DNA of 64,000 nt from JBBPYC01 sp965218765 (GTDB lineage: Bacteria; Pseudomonadota; Gammaproteobacteria; Burkholderiales; Burkholderiaceae_C). Of this stretch, positions 16,339 to 25,140 are shown one piece after another. Below the pieces are notes generated by a model that was not told the origin of the DNA, did not search any database, and was given only the letters and a program-made list of their open reading frames with translations. Where the stretch lies: assembly GCA_965218765.1 (NCBI GenBank), contig CBDCLU010000002.1, positions 1,798,001 to 1,862,000 on the forward strand, in the 5' to 3' direction. Position numbers and translations under genes: made by a program. Numbering within the stretch: the stretch's first letter is position 1; every line of letters begins with the position of its first letter.

Positions 16339-18261
16339 TTACTTCTGGACCAGATATTCGGGGCAGGCCATCACCATCAGCACGGCAGCAGCGACCCGGT
16401 CGAGCTTGGCATTCGCACTGCTGGCAGCCGTGATCGGATTCGCGTTCAGCGCATCGGCCATGAGCTGGCAGGTAGCGTCGGACAACTGGCCGGCCGCCAG
16501 CAGCAGATTCAGACGCGCGACCAGCGCTTTCGCATCGCCTGCCAGTGCGAGTTCTGCCGAGTAGTCGGGCACCAGGTCGTAGCCGTTGCTCAGCGAGCTG
16601 CCGGACGCCGGCTGGTCCGGCGCGCTCACATAAACGCCGCGGCGGATCACGCCCTGCATGTAGTTCAGATAGCCGCCGACGCTGGATTCGGACACCAGCT
16701 GGAACTCGGGCGCGGTGGCGCCGCTGGCCGCCAGCGCGGTGGACGGCGGCACGTAGCCGGGCCGGAAGAAGTTGAATACGGACGGCGAGCGCAGCGGGCT
16801 CTGGCCGAGCCGCGTGGCCGGGTCGCTTGCATCGCCGAGCTTCCAGCTGCCGGCTGCCGATGTGAGCCCGAACGTGCGGCCCCATTGCACGAAGCGCTGG
16901 ATCGGTTCGCGCAGCTTGCCGGCCACGCTGCCCACTGCGCCGATTGCCTGCGGATCGAGCAGGATCGCCTTCCACACGGCCTTCAGGTCACCGCGCACGC
17001 CGCGGCCGTTGTCGTTGAACGCGGCCGCCACGCGCGCGACGTAGGCGCGGCTCGGGTTGCTCGAGACCAGCCGCTGGATCATCTGGCGTGCGAGGAACGG
17101 CCCCACGTTCGGGTGGTTGAACAAGGTGTCGAGCGCGGTCTTCAGCGCGGCCTTGCCGTCGGTCCCCGCGCCGATGCTGGCGCCCAGAAACGTCGAAGCG
17201 AGACCGGAATGGCGCGCCGGGTTCAGCACCATCGGCAGCCGCGCGAATTCGGTGTTGCCGATCGCGGTGCCGGTGCCGACCTCGGGTGTCGTGCTATTAC
17301 GGCTCTGGTCGAAATCCCAGCCGGTAAACACGCGCGCAAGATTCGTCACGTCGCTCTGGCTGTAAGTCTCCAGCCTGGCGCCGCCCGCGCCGGTTTTCTC
17401 GCTGCCGTCGGGGTTGAGCTGAACCAGCCCGATCGACATCAACTGCATGATCTCGCGCGCGTAGTTCTCGTCCGGCAGGCGGCCCTTGGCCGGGTCTTCC
17501 TTCTGGCTGCCGCGCATGTTCAGATACGCGCCCATCGCGGCGTTCAACGTGACGGCTTCGAGCAGCTCGCGGAAATTGCCGAACGCGTGCGCGCTCAGCA
17601 GGTCCCACCAGGCCGCCATCATGTGGCTGCGCCAGCGGTTGTTGATGCCGACGGTGGACACGACGAAAAATTCCGACAGCGCAAGCGTCGCGCGCTGGCG
17701 CAGCTGATCGGGCGCAGCCAGCAACTGGTGCCAGGCCATGTAGTCGGCCGGGTAGCTCGCGTTGTAATAACGGTTCGCATCCACCTGGCCGTAGCCGCGC
17801 GCATCGAGCCAGTCCCAGGCAGTCTGGCCAGCCGGTGCGTTGAACTGCTGGTCAAGCCAGCCTGCAAATCCCAGAGTCCGGACCGAGGCGATGTCGGCAT
17901 CGGACGCCGCGAACTGCGCGTGCTGTAGAAACCGCGCGACCTGCTCGGCGGAGATGGATGCCTTGGCTGCCACTTCACCGGCCAGGCCATCGCCTGCCGC
18001 GTTGCCAGCTTTGGCTTTTGGCAGACTGTCAGGCGTTGCGGCTGGATCGGCTTGCATCAGCTTCGCGGCGAGGCCGGAATCGCCCGCACCATCGCCACAC
18101 GCTGCCAGGGCGGCGCTGACCACCGCCGTCAGCCCCATGAATTCGCCCGTATGCCGCGGCGAATCCGCGAAGGCGACCAGCGTGTGGCCGGCCGGCACGA
18201 CGACCGAATCGGTGACGGGTACCGTCAGTGCTTTGACCTGCGGCTCGACGACTTCGCTCAT
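16339..18261 (-). CDS. DUF1800 family protein
   Basis: 640 residues from ATG 18261, which has an AGGGG stretch upstream. The DUF1800 core is evident: AARFLQHAQFAASDADI-like start (about 125), WHQLLAAPDQLRQRATLALSEFFVVS, YLNMRGSQKEDPAKGRLPDENYAREIMQLMSIG with its conserved Pro-Asn-Glu-Asn-like signature, and VTNLARVFTGWDF. A hydrophobic stretch ends in LAACGDG with Cys 55, which looks like a lipobox, but it is preceded by 40 extra residues. A shorter form from ATG 18138 (Met 42) lacks basic residues before the hydrophobic part, so the start is uncertain. It forms an operon with the DUF1501 gene downstream. Confidence 0.85.
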   Translation of the reverse strand: MSEVVEPQVKALTVPVTDSVVVPAGHTLVAFADSPRHTGEFMGLTAVVSAALAACGDGAGDSGLAAKLMQADPAATPDSLPKAKAGNAAGDGLAGEVAAKASISAEQVARFLQHAQFAASDADIASVRTLGFAGWLDQQFNAPAGQTAWDWLDARGYGQVDANRYYNASYPADYMAWHQLLAAPDQLRQRATLALSEFFVVSTVGINNRWRSHMMAAWWDLLSAHAFGNFRELLEAVTLNAAMGAYLNMRGSQKEDPAKGRLPDENYAREIMQLMSIGLVQLNPDGSEKTGAGGARLETYSQSDVTNLARVFTGWDFDQSRNSTTPEVGTGTAIGNTEFARLPMVLNPARHSGLASTFLGASIGAGTDGKAALKTALDTLFNHPNVGPFLARQMIQRLVSSNPSRAYVARVAAAFNDNGRGVRGDLKAVWKAILLDPQAIGAVGSVAGKLREPIQRFVQWGRTFGLTSAAGSWKLGDASDPATRLGQSPLRSPSVFNFFRPGYVPPSTALAASGATAPEFQLVSESSVGGYLNYMQGVIRRGVYVSAPDQPASGSSLSNGYDLVPDYSAELALAGDAKALVARLNLLLAAGQLSDATCQLMADALNANPITAASSANAKLDRVAAAVLMVMACPEYLVQK

Positions 18262-18576
18262 GGACCTGACCCCTAGGATTTCAGCGCTGCTTGCAACAGC
18301 GCGGGAGTCTAGGCAGCAACGCACGGTAGGGCTGCGGTGCAGTGGTAATGCGTGTGACAAAGTACACGCGCATCCATGATTCGGCTTGCTACCGATCGCG
18401 CCCGCCTGCACTCGCTGGTCCGAACGTTGGCGCCGTTGCTATCCGATGCGTGCGGGCCGCATCGATGACGCCCGGCTCCGCGCGGACGCTGGCTGAAGAC
18501 GGAAGCGCCAAAGGTTTGCGCAGCAGTTGATGGACGACCGGCTAGGCGAGCCAGGGCTCTGCGATCAGCATCGCGT
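18262..18576. other. Intergenic region between pyrF and DUF1800
   Basis: 315 bp without a convincing gene. It must hold the promoter of the DUF1800-DUF1501 operon and the 3' end of the pyrF transcript. Short open frames here are Arg/Cys-rich and lack ribosome-binding sites. I see no clear terminator, promoter consensus or repeat. Confidence 0.5.
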
Positions 18577-19404
18577 TCAGCGCGGCCGCGCCGCTTGCAG
18601 TTCAGCGCGCGTGGCCTGCGCTGCCTGCCGCGCCGCTTCGGCAAAGTCCGCGCCATCCGACGCATACAGGATCGCGCGCGACGACGCCACCACGATCGGC
18701 GCATCGGGCCGCCAGCCGGCCTGCACCGTGGCGTGTGCATCGCCGCCCTGCGCGCCGATGCCCGGAACCAACAGCGGCAGCTTCGGTGCCAGTGCGCGCA
18801 CCCGCTCGATCTCCTGCGGATAAGTCGCGCCGACCACCAGACCGAGCTGGCCATTCGTGTTCCACGGCCCGCTGGCCAGTTGCGCGATCAGCTCATAAAG
18901 ACGCGGCTGGCCGGACTGCGAGGCCAGCTTCTGGTTTTGCAGATCGTCGCCGCCCGGATTTGAGGTGCGGCACAGCAAAAACGCGCCTTTGCCCGGGTAT
19001 TTCAGATACGGCTCGATCGAATCGAAGCCCATGAATGGCGACAAGGTGACCGCATCCGCCTGGTAACGCTCGAACACTTCGCGCGCGTACTGCTCGGCGG
19101 TGGCGCCGATGTCGCCGCGCTTGGCGTCCAGGATCACCGGCACGGTGGGCGCCGTGTCGCGGATGTGGGCCAGCAGACGCTCGAGCTGCGCTTCGGCGCG
19201 GTGCGCCGCGAAGTAGGCGATCTGCGGCTTGAACGCAATCGCGAGATCGGCGGTGGCATCGACGATGCGGGCGCAAAAGTCAAAGATGCGGCTCGGATCG
19301 CCGCGCATCGCAAGCGGAAACCGTGCCGGATCGGGATCGAGCCCCACGCACAGCAGCGACCGGTTCTGCGTTTCGGCGGCGCGCAGCTTGTCGAGGAAGG
19401 TCAT
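18577..19404 (-). CDS. pyrF: Orotidine 5'-phosphate decarboxylase (type 2)
   Basis: 275 residues. It catalyses the last step of UMP synthesis, decarboxylation of OMP. The catalytic block LDAKRGDIGATAEQYA (about 95-110) contains the Asp-Lys-Asp array of the type 2 family, with FKPQIAYFAAHR before it and LLVPGIGAQGGD near the C-terminus binding the phosphate. Length is usual for the type 2 (actinobacterial/proteobacterial) form. ATG 19404 begins directly at the conserved MTFLDKL; it is divergent from the EamA gene by 43 nt. Stand-alone. Confidence 0.95.
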   Translation of the reverse strand: MTFLDKLRAAETQNRSLLCVGLDPDPARFPLAMRGDPSRIFDFCARIVDATADLAIAFKPQIAYFAAHRAEAQLERLLAHIRDTAPTVPVILDAKRGDIGATAEQYAREVFERYQADAVTLSPFMGFDSIEPYLKYPGKGAFLLCRTSNPGGDDLQNQKLASQSGQPRLYELIAQLASGPWNTNGQLGLVVGATYPQEIERVRALAPKLPLLVPGIGAQGGDAHATVQAGWRPDAPIVVASSRAILYASDGADFAEAARQAAQATRAELQAARPR

Positions 19405-19447
19405 GCGCCCGATTCTATGGAGCGGTGCATCCATCAAAATGGCGGCC

Positions 19448-20377
19448 ATGCCCTCTCTGACCCGCCAGCAACTTGCGCTGCTCATCGCGCTGACCCTGAT
19501 CTGGGGCATCAACTGGCCGATCATGAAAGCCGGCATCACGGGCTTTCCGCCGCTCACGTTCCGCGCGCTGTCGATCTGGCTCGGGCTGCCGGTGCTCGCG
19601 CTGGGTCTGTGGGTGATGAAGGTGCCGTTCGCGGTGCCGCGCGCACGCTGGCCGGAACTCGGGTGGCTCACGCTGGGCAACATGCTGGTCTGGCAGGTGC
19701 TGATCATCCTCGCGCTCACGCAGTTGTCGAGCGGGCGCGCGGCGATCCTGGGCTACACGATGCCGATTTTCTCGGCCGTGATCGGCGCGCTCTGGTTCGG
19801 CGACCGGCTGCAGCCGCGCGGCTGGCTCGGCGTCGCGGCCGCCGCGGTGGGCGTCGTGCTGCTGCTCTGGTACGAGTTGAGCCATATGGCGGGCCGGCCG
19901 ATCGGCGTGCTGCTCGCGCTGACCGGCGCCGCGGTCTGGGCGCTCGGCACGCGCCAGCTGCGCAACAGCGGAATCGGGCTGGCGACGCTGACGATCGCGT
20001 TCTGGATGACCGCGCTGACCGGCGTCGTGATCAGCCTGCTGGCGCTCGCGTTCGAGCGCGCGCAGTGGCATTCGCCGGGGCCGGCCAACTGGTTTGCGAT
20101 CGGCTACAACGCGGTCCTGATCTTTGGTTTCGCGCAGACCGCCTGGCTGTTGCTCGCGCGCGGGCTGCCACCGCTGGCGTCCACCCTGAGCGTGATGTTC
20201 ATTCCGGTGCTCGGCGTGTTCAGCGGCGCCTGGTGGCTCGCCGAATCGCTGCACTGGCAGGACTGGACAGCGGTGTCCCTGATGGTGGTCGCGATCGCTT
20301 CCGTGCTGTGGCCGACGCGCGCGGCAGCGGTCGCACCTAACTATGAAAATAGTAGCTTGACAGGCAAGCTGCACTAG
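19448..20377 (+). CDS. EamA-family (DMT superfamily) transporter
   Basis: 309 residues with ten hydrophobic segments arranged as two EamA repeats of five. The start LALLIALTLIWGINWPIMKAG carries the typical WG.N(W/F) motif, and SVMFIPVLGVFSGAWWLAE near residue 265 is the second-repeat signature. It is an inner-membrane exporter or exchanger for metabolites, possibly amino acids or related. The last dozen residues (NYENSSLTGKLH) fall outside the domain and are encoded by an AT-richer patch. Probably heads a rightward run with the three following genes. Confidence 0.88.
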   Translation: MPSLTRQQLALLIALTLIWGINWPIMKAGITGFPPLTFRALSIWLGLPVLALGLWVMKVPFAVPRARWPELGWLTLGNMLVWQVLIILALTQLSSGRAAILGYTMPIFSAVIGALWFGDRLQPRGWLGVAAAAVGVVLLLWYELSHMAGRPIGVLLALTGAAVWALGTRQLRNSGIGLATLTIAFWMTALTGVVISLLALAFERAQWHSPGPANWFAIGYNAVLIFGFAQTAWLLLARGLPPLASTLSVMFIPVLGVFSGAWWLAESLHWQDWTAVSLMVVAIASVLWPTRAAAVAPNYENSSLTGKLH

Positions 20378-20427
20378 CGACCAAGCCAGATTTTGTTCAA
20401 AATTTCGTCGATGATACGGTCCTGCAG

Positions 20428-20673
20428 ATGCGCGATACAGACACGTTGCAAGCGCCGCCTTTCAGCAGCGCAGCGCGTTGCCCTGTCTGCGCCGAACCCA
20501 ACCGTTGCGCGCTTGCGGCCGCGGCGGCCACCGACCGGGCGCAACCGCCGTGCTGGTGCAGCGCAGTCGCGATCGATCCTGCCCGGCTGGCTGGCCCGGC
20601 TGCCCGCGTTGCACCACGTCGCTGCCTGTGCGCCGGCTGCGTGGGCTGCGCAGGCGTTGACGGTGCCAGCTGA
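20428..20673 (+). CDS. Cysteine-rich CWC family miniprotein
   Basis: 81 residues with eight Cys, most in an ordered pattern: CPVC..PNRC (18-27), the family-defining CWC (about 42-44) and CLCAGCVGC near the C-terminus. This matches the cysteine-rich CWC family, a putative zinc- or iron-binding small protein of unknown role common in beta- and gamma-proteobacteria. Gene sits 50 nt after the EamA exporter and about 36 nt before an MFS exporter. Other frames across this stretch are Arg-rich shadows. The Cys spacing makes coding very likely. Confidence 0.7.
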   Translation: MRDTDTLQAPPFSSAARCPVCAEPNRCALAAAAATDRAQPPCWCSAVAIDPARLAGPAARVAPRRCLCAGCVGCAGVDGAS

Positions 20674-20709
20674 CGCGCGCAGCCGGGATGCATGGTCGGA
20701 GCCGACGCC

Positions 20710-22197
20710 ATGACCGCCCCCGCCTCCATCCCTGTCGCCGGCCGCAACACGTTCGATGCGCTGCAGGCGCGCTTCGGCGAACGCTACCGCTGGCTGCTGC
20801 TGATCGCGGTGATGACCGGCACGATGGCATCGATCATGTCGTCAACAATAGTGAACGTCGCGATTCCGGGCATGAGCCACTACTTCGTCCTCGATCAGGG
20901 CCGCGCGCAGTGGGTCAGCTCGGGCTTCATGGTCGCGATGACGGTCGCCATGCTGACCACGCCGTCGCTGCTGGCCCGCTTCGGCGCACGGCGCACCTAT
21001 GTCGGCTCGATGCTGCTGCTGATGGCCGGCGGCGCACTGGGCGGCCTGGCCGGGCAGTTCTGGCTGGTGCTGGTCGCGCGCGTCGCCGAAGGACTGGCGG
21101 CCGGCGTGGTGCAGCCGATTCCCGCACTCATCATCATGCGGCTGTTCAAGCCCGAGGAGCAGGGGCGCGCGAGCGGCCTGTTCGGCATGGGCGTGGTGCT
21201 GGCACCCGCGATCGGTCCGAGCATCGGCGGTGTGCTGGTGGACTGGTTCGGCTGGCGTTCCATCTTCTTCATGGTGGTGCCGTTCTGTCTGCTGTCGATT
21301 GCGATGGCGTACCGCTACGTGCCGGACCTCGCCGCGGGCCGGCATGAGGACAAGCGCTTCGACTCGGTCGGCCTCGCGCTGGCCGCGGCCGGCATTCTGT
21401 GCCTGCTCAATGGGCTGGTCGAACTGCGCGGGTCCGAGCGCAGCCTGGCGCCGGTGCTGCTGATCGCTGCGGCCGGGCTGCTCGCGGTCTTCATCGTCTG
21501 GCAGCGGCGGCTTGCGCGCAACGGCGGCGAGCCGCTGATGAACCTCGCGGTGTTCGGCACGCGGCCATTCACGATGGGCGGCATCGTGGCGTTCATCTAC
21601 GGCACCGCGCTGTTCGGCTCGACCTATCTGCTGCCGGTGTACATGCTGCTCGGGCTCGGGCTGTCGGCTTCTTACGTGGGCACCATCCTGTTGCCCGCAG
21701 GGCTGGTGCTGGCAGTGGCGATCGCGTTCGTGGGAAGGCTTGCGGACCGGCATCCGACCTGGCTTTTGGTCAGCATCGGCTTGGCGCTGCTGGCGGCATC
21801 GTTTGCGCTGATGCCGACCGTGCATCTGGACAGCACGATCTGGCTGATCGTCGCCTGGGCCGTGCTGGGGCGGCTGGGCTTAGGCTTCATCCTGCCTTCG
21901 CTGAACCTCGGCTCGCTGCGGCCATTGCCGGCCGAGCTGCTGTCGCCAGGGTCCAGCGTGATCAATTTTCTGCGCATGCTCGGCGGCGCGGCCGGGGTCA
22001 GCCTGTGCGGCATCGTGCTCGAATGGCGGATTGCCGCGCATGGGGTGTCACTGACCAGCGGGGCCCCGAGCGCGGCGCGGCTGGCCGCGTTCAACGAATC
22101 GTTTTTCATGCTGGCCGCCTTGTGCGTGCTGGCGCTGGCCGCCGCGACGCAGCTGCGGCCGGTGAAGCCGGCGGCGATCGAACCCGACCGCGCCTGA
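20710..22197 (+). CDS. DHA2-family MFS exporter (14 TM)
   Basis: 495 residues from ATG 20710, which has GGAG 8 nt upstream; ATG 20692 would add six residues. About fourteen hydrophobic segments, with MASIMSSTIVNVAIPGM (DHA2 motif D1-like, Asn-Val-Ala-Ile-Pro), WVSSGFMVAMTVAMLTTPSL, LLARFGARRTYVG (motif A), and GVVLAPAIGPSIGGVL (motif C, the antiporter signature). Such proteins expel drugs or toxic compounds by proton antiport. No HlyD-type adaptor or TetR regulator is next to it, so substrate is unknown. Confidence 0.9.
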   Translation: MTAPASIPVAGRNTFDALQARFGERYRWLLLIAVMTGTMASIMSSTIVNVAIPGMSHYFVLDQGRAQWVSSGFMVAMTVAMLTTPSLLARFGARRTYVGSMLLLMAGGALGGLAGQFWLVLVARVAEGLAAGVVQPIPALIIMRLFKPEEQGRASGLFGMGVVLAPAIGPSIGGVLVDWFGWRSIFFMVVPFCLLSIAMAYRYVPDLAAGRHEDKRFDSVGLALAAAGILCLLNGLVELRGSERSLAPVLLIAAAGLLAVFIVWQRRLARNGGEPLMNLAVFGTRPFTMGGIVAFIYGTALFGSTYLLPVYMLLGLGLSASYVGTILLPAGLVLAVAIAFVGRLADRHPTWLLVSIGLALLAASFALMPTVHLDSTIWLIVAWAVLGRLGLGFILPSLNLGSLRPLPAELLSPGSSVINFLRMLGGAAGVSLCGIVLEWRIAAHGVSLTSGAPSAARLAAFNESFFMLAALCVLALAAATQLRPVKPAAIEPDRA

Positions 22198-22218
22198 TCG
22201 GAACGAGGCTGCTGCGCC

Positions 22219-22986
22219 ATGTGCCAACTGCTCGGAATGAACTGCAACACGCCGACCGACGTGATGTTCAGCTTCGCGGGATTTGCCGAACGCGGCGGCC
22301 GCACCGACCATCACGCCGATGGCTGGGGCATTGCGTTCTTCGAAGGCCGCGGGCTGCGCCAGTTCGTGGAGAACCGGCCGGCCTGCGATTCGGCCATCGC
22401 CGAGCTGATCCGGCGCTATCCGATCAAGAGCGGGAACGTCATATCTCACATCAGGAAGGCTACCCAAGGCGTGGTGTCGCTGGAGAACTGCCACCCGTTC
22501 GTGCGCGAACTCTGGGGCCGCAACTGGGTGTTCGCGCACAACGGCGACCTGAAGGACTACACGCCCCGGCTGCATGCGAATTTCCGGCCCGTGGGCAGCA
22601 CCGACAGCGAACGCGCATTTTGCTGGCTGATGCAGGAAATCGCCAAGTCGCACGCGGCCACGCCGACGGTGCCGGAACTGACGACCACCTTGCGCGAGTT
22701 GGTGCCGCGCATCGCGGCGCACGGCACCTTCAACTTCCTGCTGTCCAACGGCGAAGCGCTCTGGGCCCATGCCAGCACGCAGCTCTGGAGCATTGAGCGG
22801 CGCCATCCGTTCAAGCACGCGACGCTGGCCGACGAGGAGCTGTCGGTCAACTTCGCCGAACAGGCCGGGCCGCACGACCGGGTGGCGGTGGTGGTGACGG
22901 CGCCGCTCACGAACAACGAGGCGTGGACCGCATTTCAAAGGGGCGAATTGAAGGTGTTCGTGGACGGGCAGGCCCAGCCGGGCTGA
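22219..22986 (+). CDS. Class II glutamine amidotransferase (YafJ-like)
   Basis: 255 residues. Cys 2 is the N-terminal nucleophile (MCQLLGMNCN), which fixes the start. Other class II features are HHADGWGIAFF, the glutamine-binding SHIRKATQG with its conserved Arg, and NCHPFVRELWGRNWVFAHNGDL with the oxyanion Asn-Gly. It is a stand-alone amidase domain of the YafJ/EgtC type, hydrolysing glutamine or a gamma-glutamyl amide. Codons for NVISHIRKATQG include ATA and AGG, rarer than in the rest of the gene. Located 21 nt after the MFS gene, possibly co-transcribed. Confidence 0.9.
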   Translation: MCQLLGMNCNTPTDVMFSFAGFAERGGRTDHHADGWGIAFFEGRGLRQFVENRPACDSAIAELIRRYPIKSGNVISHIRKATQGVVSLENCHPFVRELWGRNWVFAHNGDLKDYTPRLHANFRPVGSTDSERAFCWLMQEIAKSHAATPTVPELTTTLRELVPRIAAHGTFNFLLSNGEALWAHASTQLWSIERRHPFKHATLADEELSVNFAEQAGPHDRVAVVVTAPLTNNEAWTAFQRGELKVFVDGQAQPG

Positions 22987-23416
22987 TGCCACCTGCCTGA
23001 ACGCGGTATCGGCCGCATGCCGCCTTTTTCCAGTCAGGCAACACTCGGACCTGCGCGGAATCGGCGCTTGTGAAGACGGAAAAGCTCGGCGGGCAGTTTG
23101 TCTACCGCCGCGCACCACCACGTTGGCGACGCCCAAGCACAAAGCCGCGCGACATCGCCAAGCTCTGTAGGAATGGCCGCGCATCAAATGTCGGGCATTC
23201 CCGCAAGCGATGCGCTGGGCCGTTTTTTCGCAGATTCGGCACGACATCTGCCCCATCATTCGCAGCGGCATTCAATGCCATCTCGCTGCGAACACGATCA
23301 GGCATTGCCTGCGCACGCCAATGTTGTGGGGCGGCTTGATGCAGGTGCCGCTTCGCCGAGCGTCATCGCCGCCGCTGCCGTGCACGCCCGGCATCTCATC
23401 TTTCACTGGAGTATTC
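22987..23416. other. Intergenic region upstream of stress cluster
   Basis: 430 bp with no gene I can support. An 89-codon open frame at 23070-23339 (+) is Arg/Ala/Cys-rich, has no ribosome-binding site and looks random. This stretch should contain the promoter of the 23417 cluster; no consensus promoter is obvious by eye. Confidence 0.5.
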
Positions 23417-24463
23417 ATGAGCCCTGTAGAACAACGAACCACGATCGTCAGCCCGACGACCACAGCGCTGGCCGGTACCGGCAACGCACCACCCATCTTC
23501 CGCCGCATTTCCTGGGGCGCGGTCATCGCCGGCATGGTGATCGCCGTGGCGGTGCAGGTGGTGTTGAGCCTGCTGGGCACCGGCATCGGCATGGGCACGA
23601 TCGACCCGCTGCAAGTCAACGGCACACCGAGCGCGGGCGCCTTGGGCACGGGCGCCGGCATCTGGTGGGCCGTCAGCAGCATCATCGCGCTGTTCGTGGG
23701 CGGCTGGGTGGCGGGCCATCTGGCCGGCTCGCCCGAGAAGAGCGACGCCCTGCTGCACGGCCTGACCACCTGGGGCCTGGCGACCATCATCACGGTGTAC
23801 CTGCTCGCGTCGCTGGTCGGCTCGGTGGTGCGTGGCGGTGCGGCAGTCGTCGGCAAGACTGCGGAAGTCGCAGCGTCCGGCGTCGGTGCGGTGGCGGGCA
23901 AGGCGGCCGATGCAGCCAAGGACAACATCGACAGCAGCGATTTCTCGATGGACAACATCAAGGCCCAGGTCGAAAAGCTGATGGCCCAGACCGGCAAGCC
24001 GGCATTGCAGCCCGAATCGGTCGCGAGCCAGGCGTCCGGCGCAGCTGATCAGCTGACGGCGGCGGCATCGAGCGCCGGCGCGACCGGCAACCCGCCCGCG
24101 CAGGACCTGAACACCGTGCTGCAGCGCATCATCACGGCCGGCAAGAACACGGTCGATCAGGCCGACCGCGAAGCGCTCGTCAACGTGGTGGCCGCGCGCA
24201 GCAATCTGAGCAAGCCGGAAGCGGAGCAGCGCGTAGATGCCTGGATCAAGCAATACCAGGAAGCGCGCGCGAAGTTCGAGGAAGCCAAGGCGCAGGCGAA
24301 AGCCAAAGCGCTGGAAGCTGCGGATGCAGCCGCGAAAGCGTCGGCGAAGGCAGCGCTTGGTGCAGCGTTAGCGCTGGTGCTCGGCGCGATCGCGGCAGCG
24401 CTTGGCGGCCTGACCGCACGGCGCCGCTTCGTCGGCACGGTGGCGACACGGGCCCGCGCCTGA
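23417..24463 (+). CDS. Membrane protein with long Ala/Lys helical domain, unknown function
   Basis: 348 residues from ATG 23417 (GGAG upstream). Two early transmembrane helices (WGAVIAGMVIAVAVQVVLSLLG and GIWWAVSSIIALFVGGWVAGHL), a third near 125 (GLATIITVYLLASLVGSVV), then a soluble Ala/Gln/Asp-rich region with NTVLQRIITAGKNTVDQADREALVNVVAARSNLSKPEAEQRVDAWIKQYQEA, a long charged helix of Ala-Lys repeats (about 285-315), and a final membrane segment with a basic tail. Similar proteins neighbour stress genes in Burkholderiales. Role in envelope stress is guessed from the two DUF2382 neighbours. Confidence 0.7.
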   Translation: MSPVEQRTTIVSPTTTALAGTGNAPPIFRRISWGAVIAGMVIAVAVQVVLSLLGTGIGMGTIDPLQVNGTPSAGALGTGAGIWWAVSSIIALFVGGWVAGHLAGSPEKSDALLHGLTTWGLATIITVYLLASLVGSVVRGGAAVVGKTAEVAASGVGAVAGKAADAAKDNIDSSDFSMDNIKAQVEKLMAQTGKPALQPESVASQASGAADQLTAAASSAGATGNPPAQDLNTVLQRIITAGKNTVDQADREALVNVVAARSNLSKPEAEQRVDAWIKQYQEARAKFEEAKAQAKAKALEAADAAAKASAKAALGAALALVLGAIAAALGGLTARRRFVGTVATRARA

Positions 24464-24518
24464 TGCAAGGCTGCCGATCGGCTGTTCCTTTCCGCTGCGG
24501 CGGGAGTGGACGGGTGCC

Positions 24519-25037
24519 ATGAAGCCAGAACTGCCAGCTCGCTCTGCGCCTGCGGCAGCGTCGGCTGGCGCACCGGCGGGAGTGCGCGCCGATACCGGCG
24601 GCGAGACCGGATTGCCCACGGTGCTGCCAGTTCTCGAAGAACGCATCGACGTGGCGCTCGAGCGGGTCGATATCGGTGCGTTGCGCGTGCGCATCGTGGT
24701 CGATGAGTCGATCGAAAACGCGGTGATCGACCTGACGCGTACCGAAGTGCGGCCCACGGTGGTGCCGCATGACATTGAAGTGGATGCGCGGCGCGAACCG
24801 TATCTGGACGGCGAGGACTTGGTGGTGCCGGTCTATGAAGAACGCGCGGTGCTGGTGCGCAAGCTCTTTCTCAGGGAAGAGGTGCGACTGACCCGCACCC
24901 GGCAACTGCAGCAGCAGCCATTCGACGTGCCGCTGCGGCGCGAACGGGCCGTGGTGGAACGGCAGCAGGCCGATGGTTCCTGGCTGCCTGAGCCCGTCCC
25001 GTCACAGGGCACCCCGATTGCCGAACCGGGAGGCTGA
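24519..25037 (+). CDS. DUF2382 (YsnF/AvaK-like) stress protein, short form
   Basis: 172 residues. After a 35-residue Ala/Pro-rich lead, DUF2382 appears: VLPVLEERIDVALERVDIG, VRIVVDESIENAVIDLTRTEVRPTVVP, VVPVYEERAVLVRKLFLREEVRLTRTR and VPLRRERAVVER. The paired E-E-x-(L/A)-x-V phrase is the repeat unit of this beta-rich domain. Associated with salt and general stress in Bacillus YsnF and cyanobacterial AvaK. Sits 55 nt after the membrane-protein gene and 103 nt before the longer DUF2382 gene; all three are probably one unit. Confidence 0.8.
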   Translation: MKPELPARSAPAAASAGAPAGVRADTGGETGLPTVLPVLEERIDVALERVDIGALRVRIVVDESIENAVIDLTRTEVRPTVVPHDIEVDARREPYLDGEDLVVPVYEERAVLVRKLFLREEVRLTRTRQLQQQPFDVPLRRERAVVERQQADGSWLPEPVPSQGTPIAEPGG

Positions 25038-25140
25038 TGGAGTTGACTTCGTAGGCGCCTGCCAACCCATGACGCATGGCCAGCTCGAGCCTACAGATCG
25101 CCATCTTGGTTTTTGTTTGATTTTTAAAAGGGGAATTTTC

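Noticed and set aside
15253..17928. 891-codon + strand open frame opposite DUF1501/DUF1800
   Set aside because: Spans two well-supported reverse genes and their intergenic gap; Arg/His/Gln-rich with no recognisable motif.
23070..23339. Possible 89-residue gene
   Set aside because: No RBS, random Arg/Ala/Cys composition.
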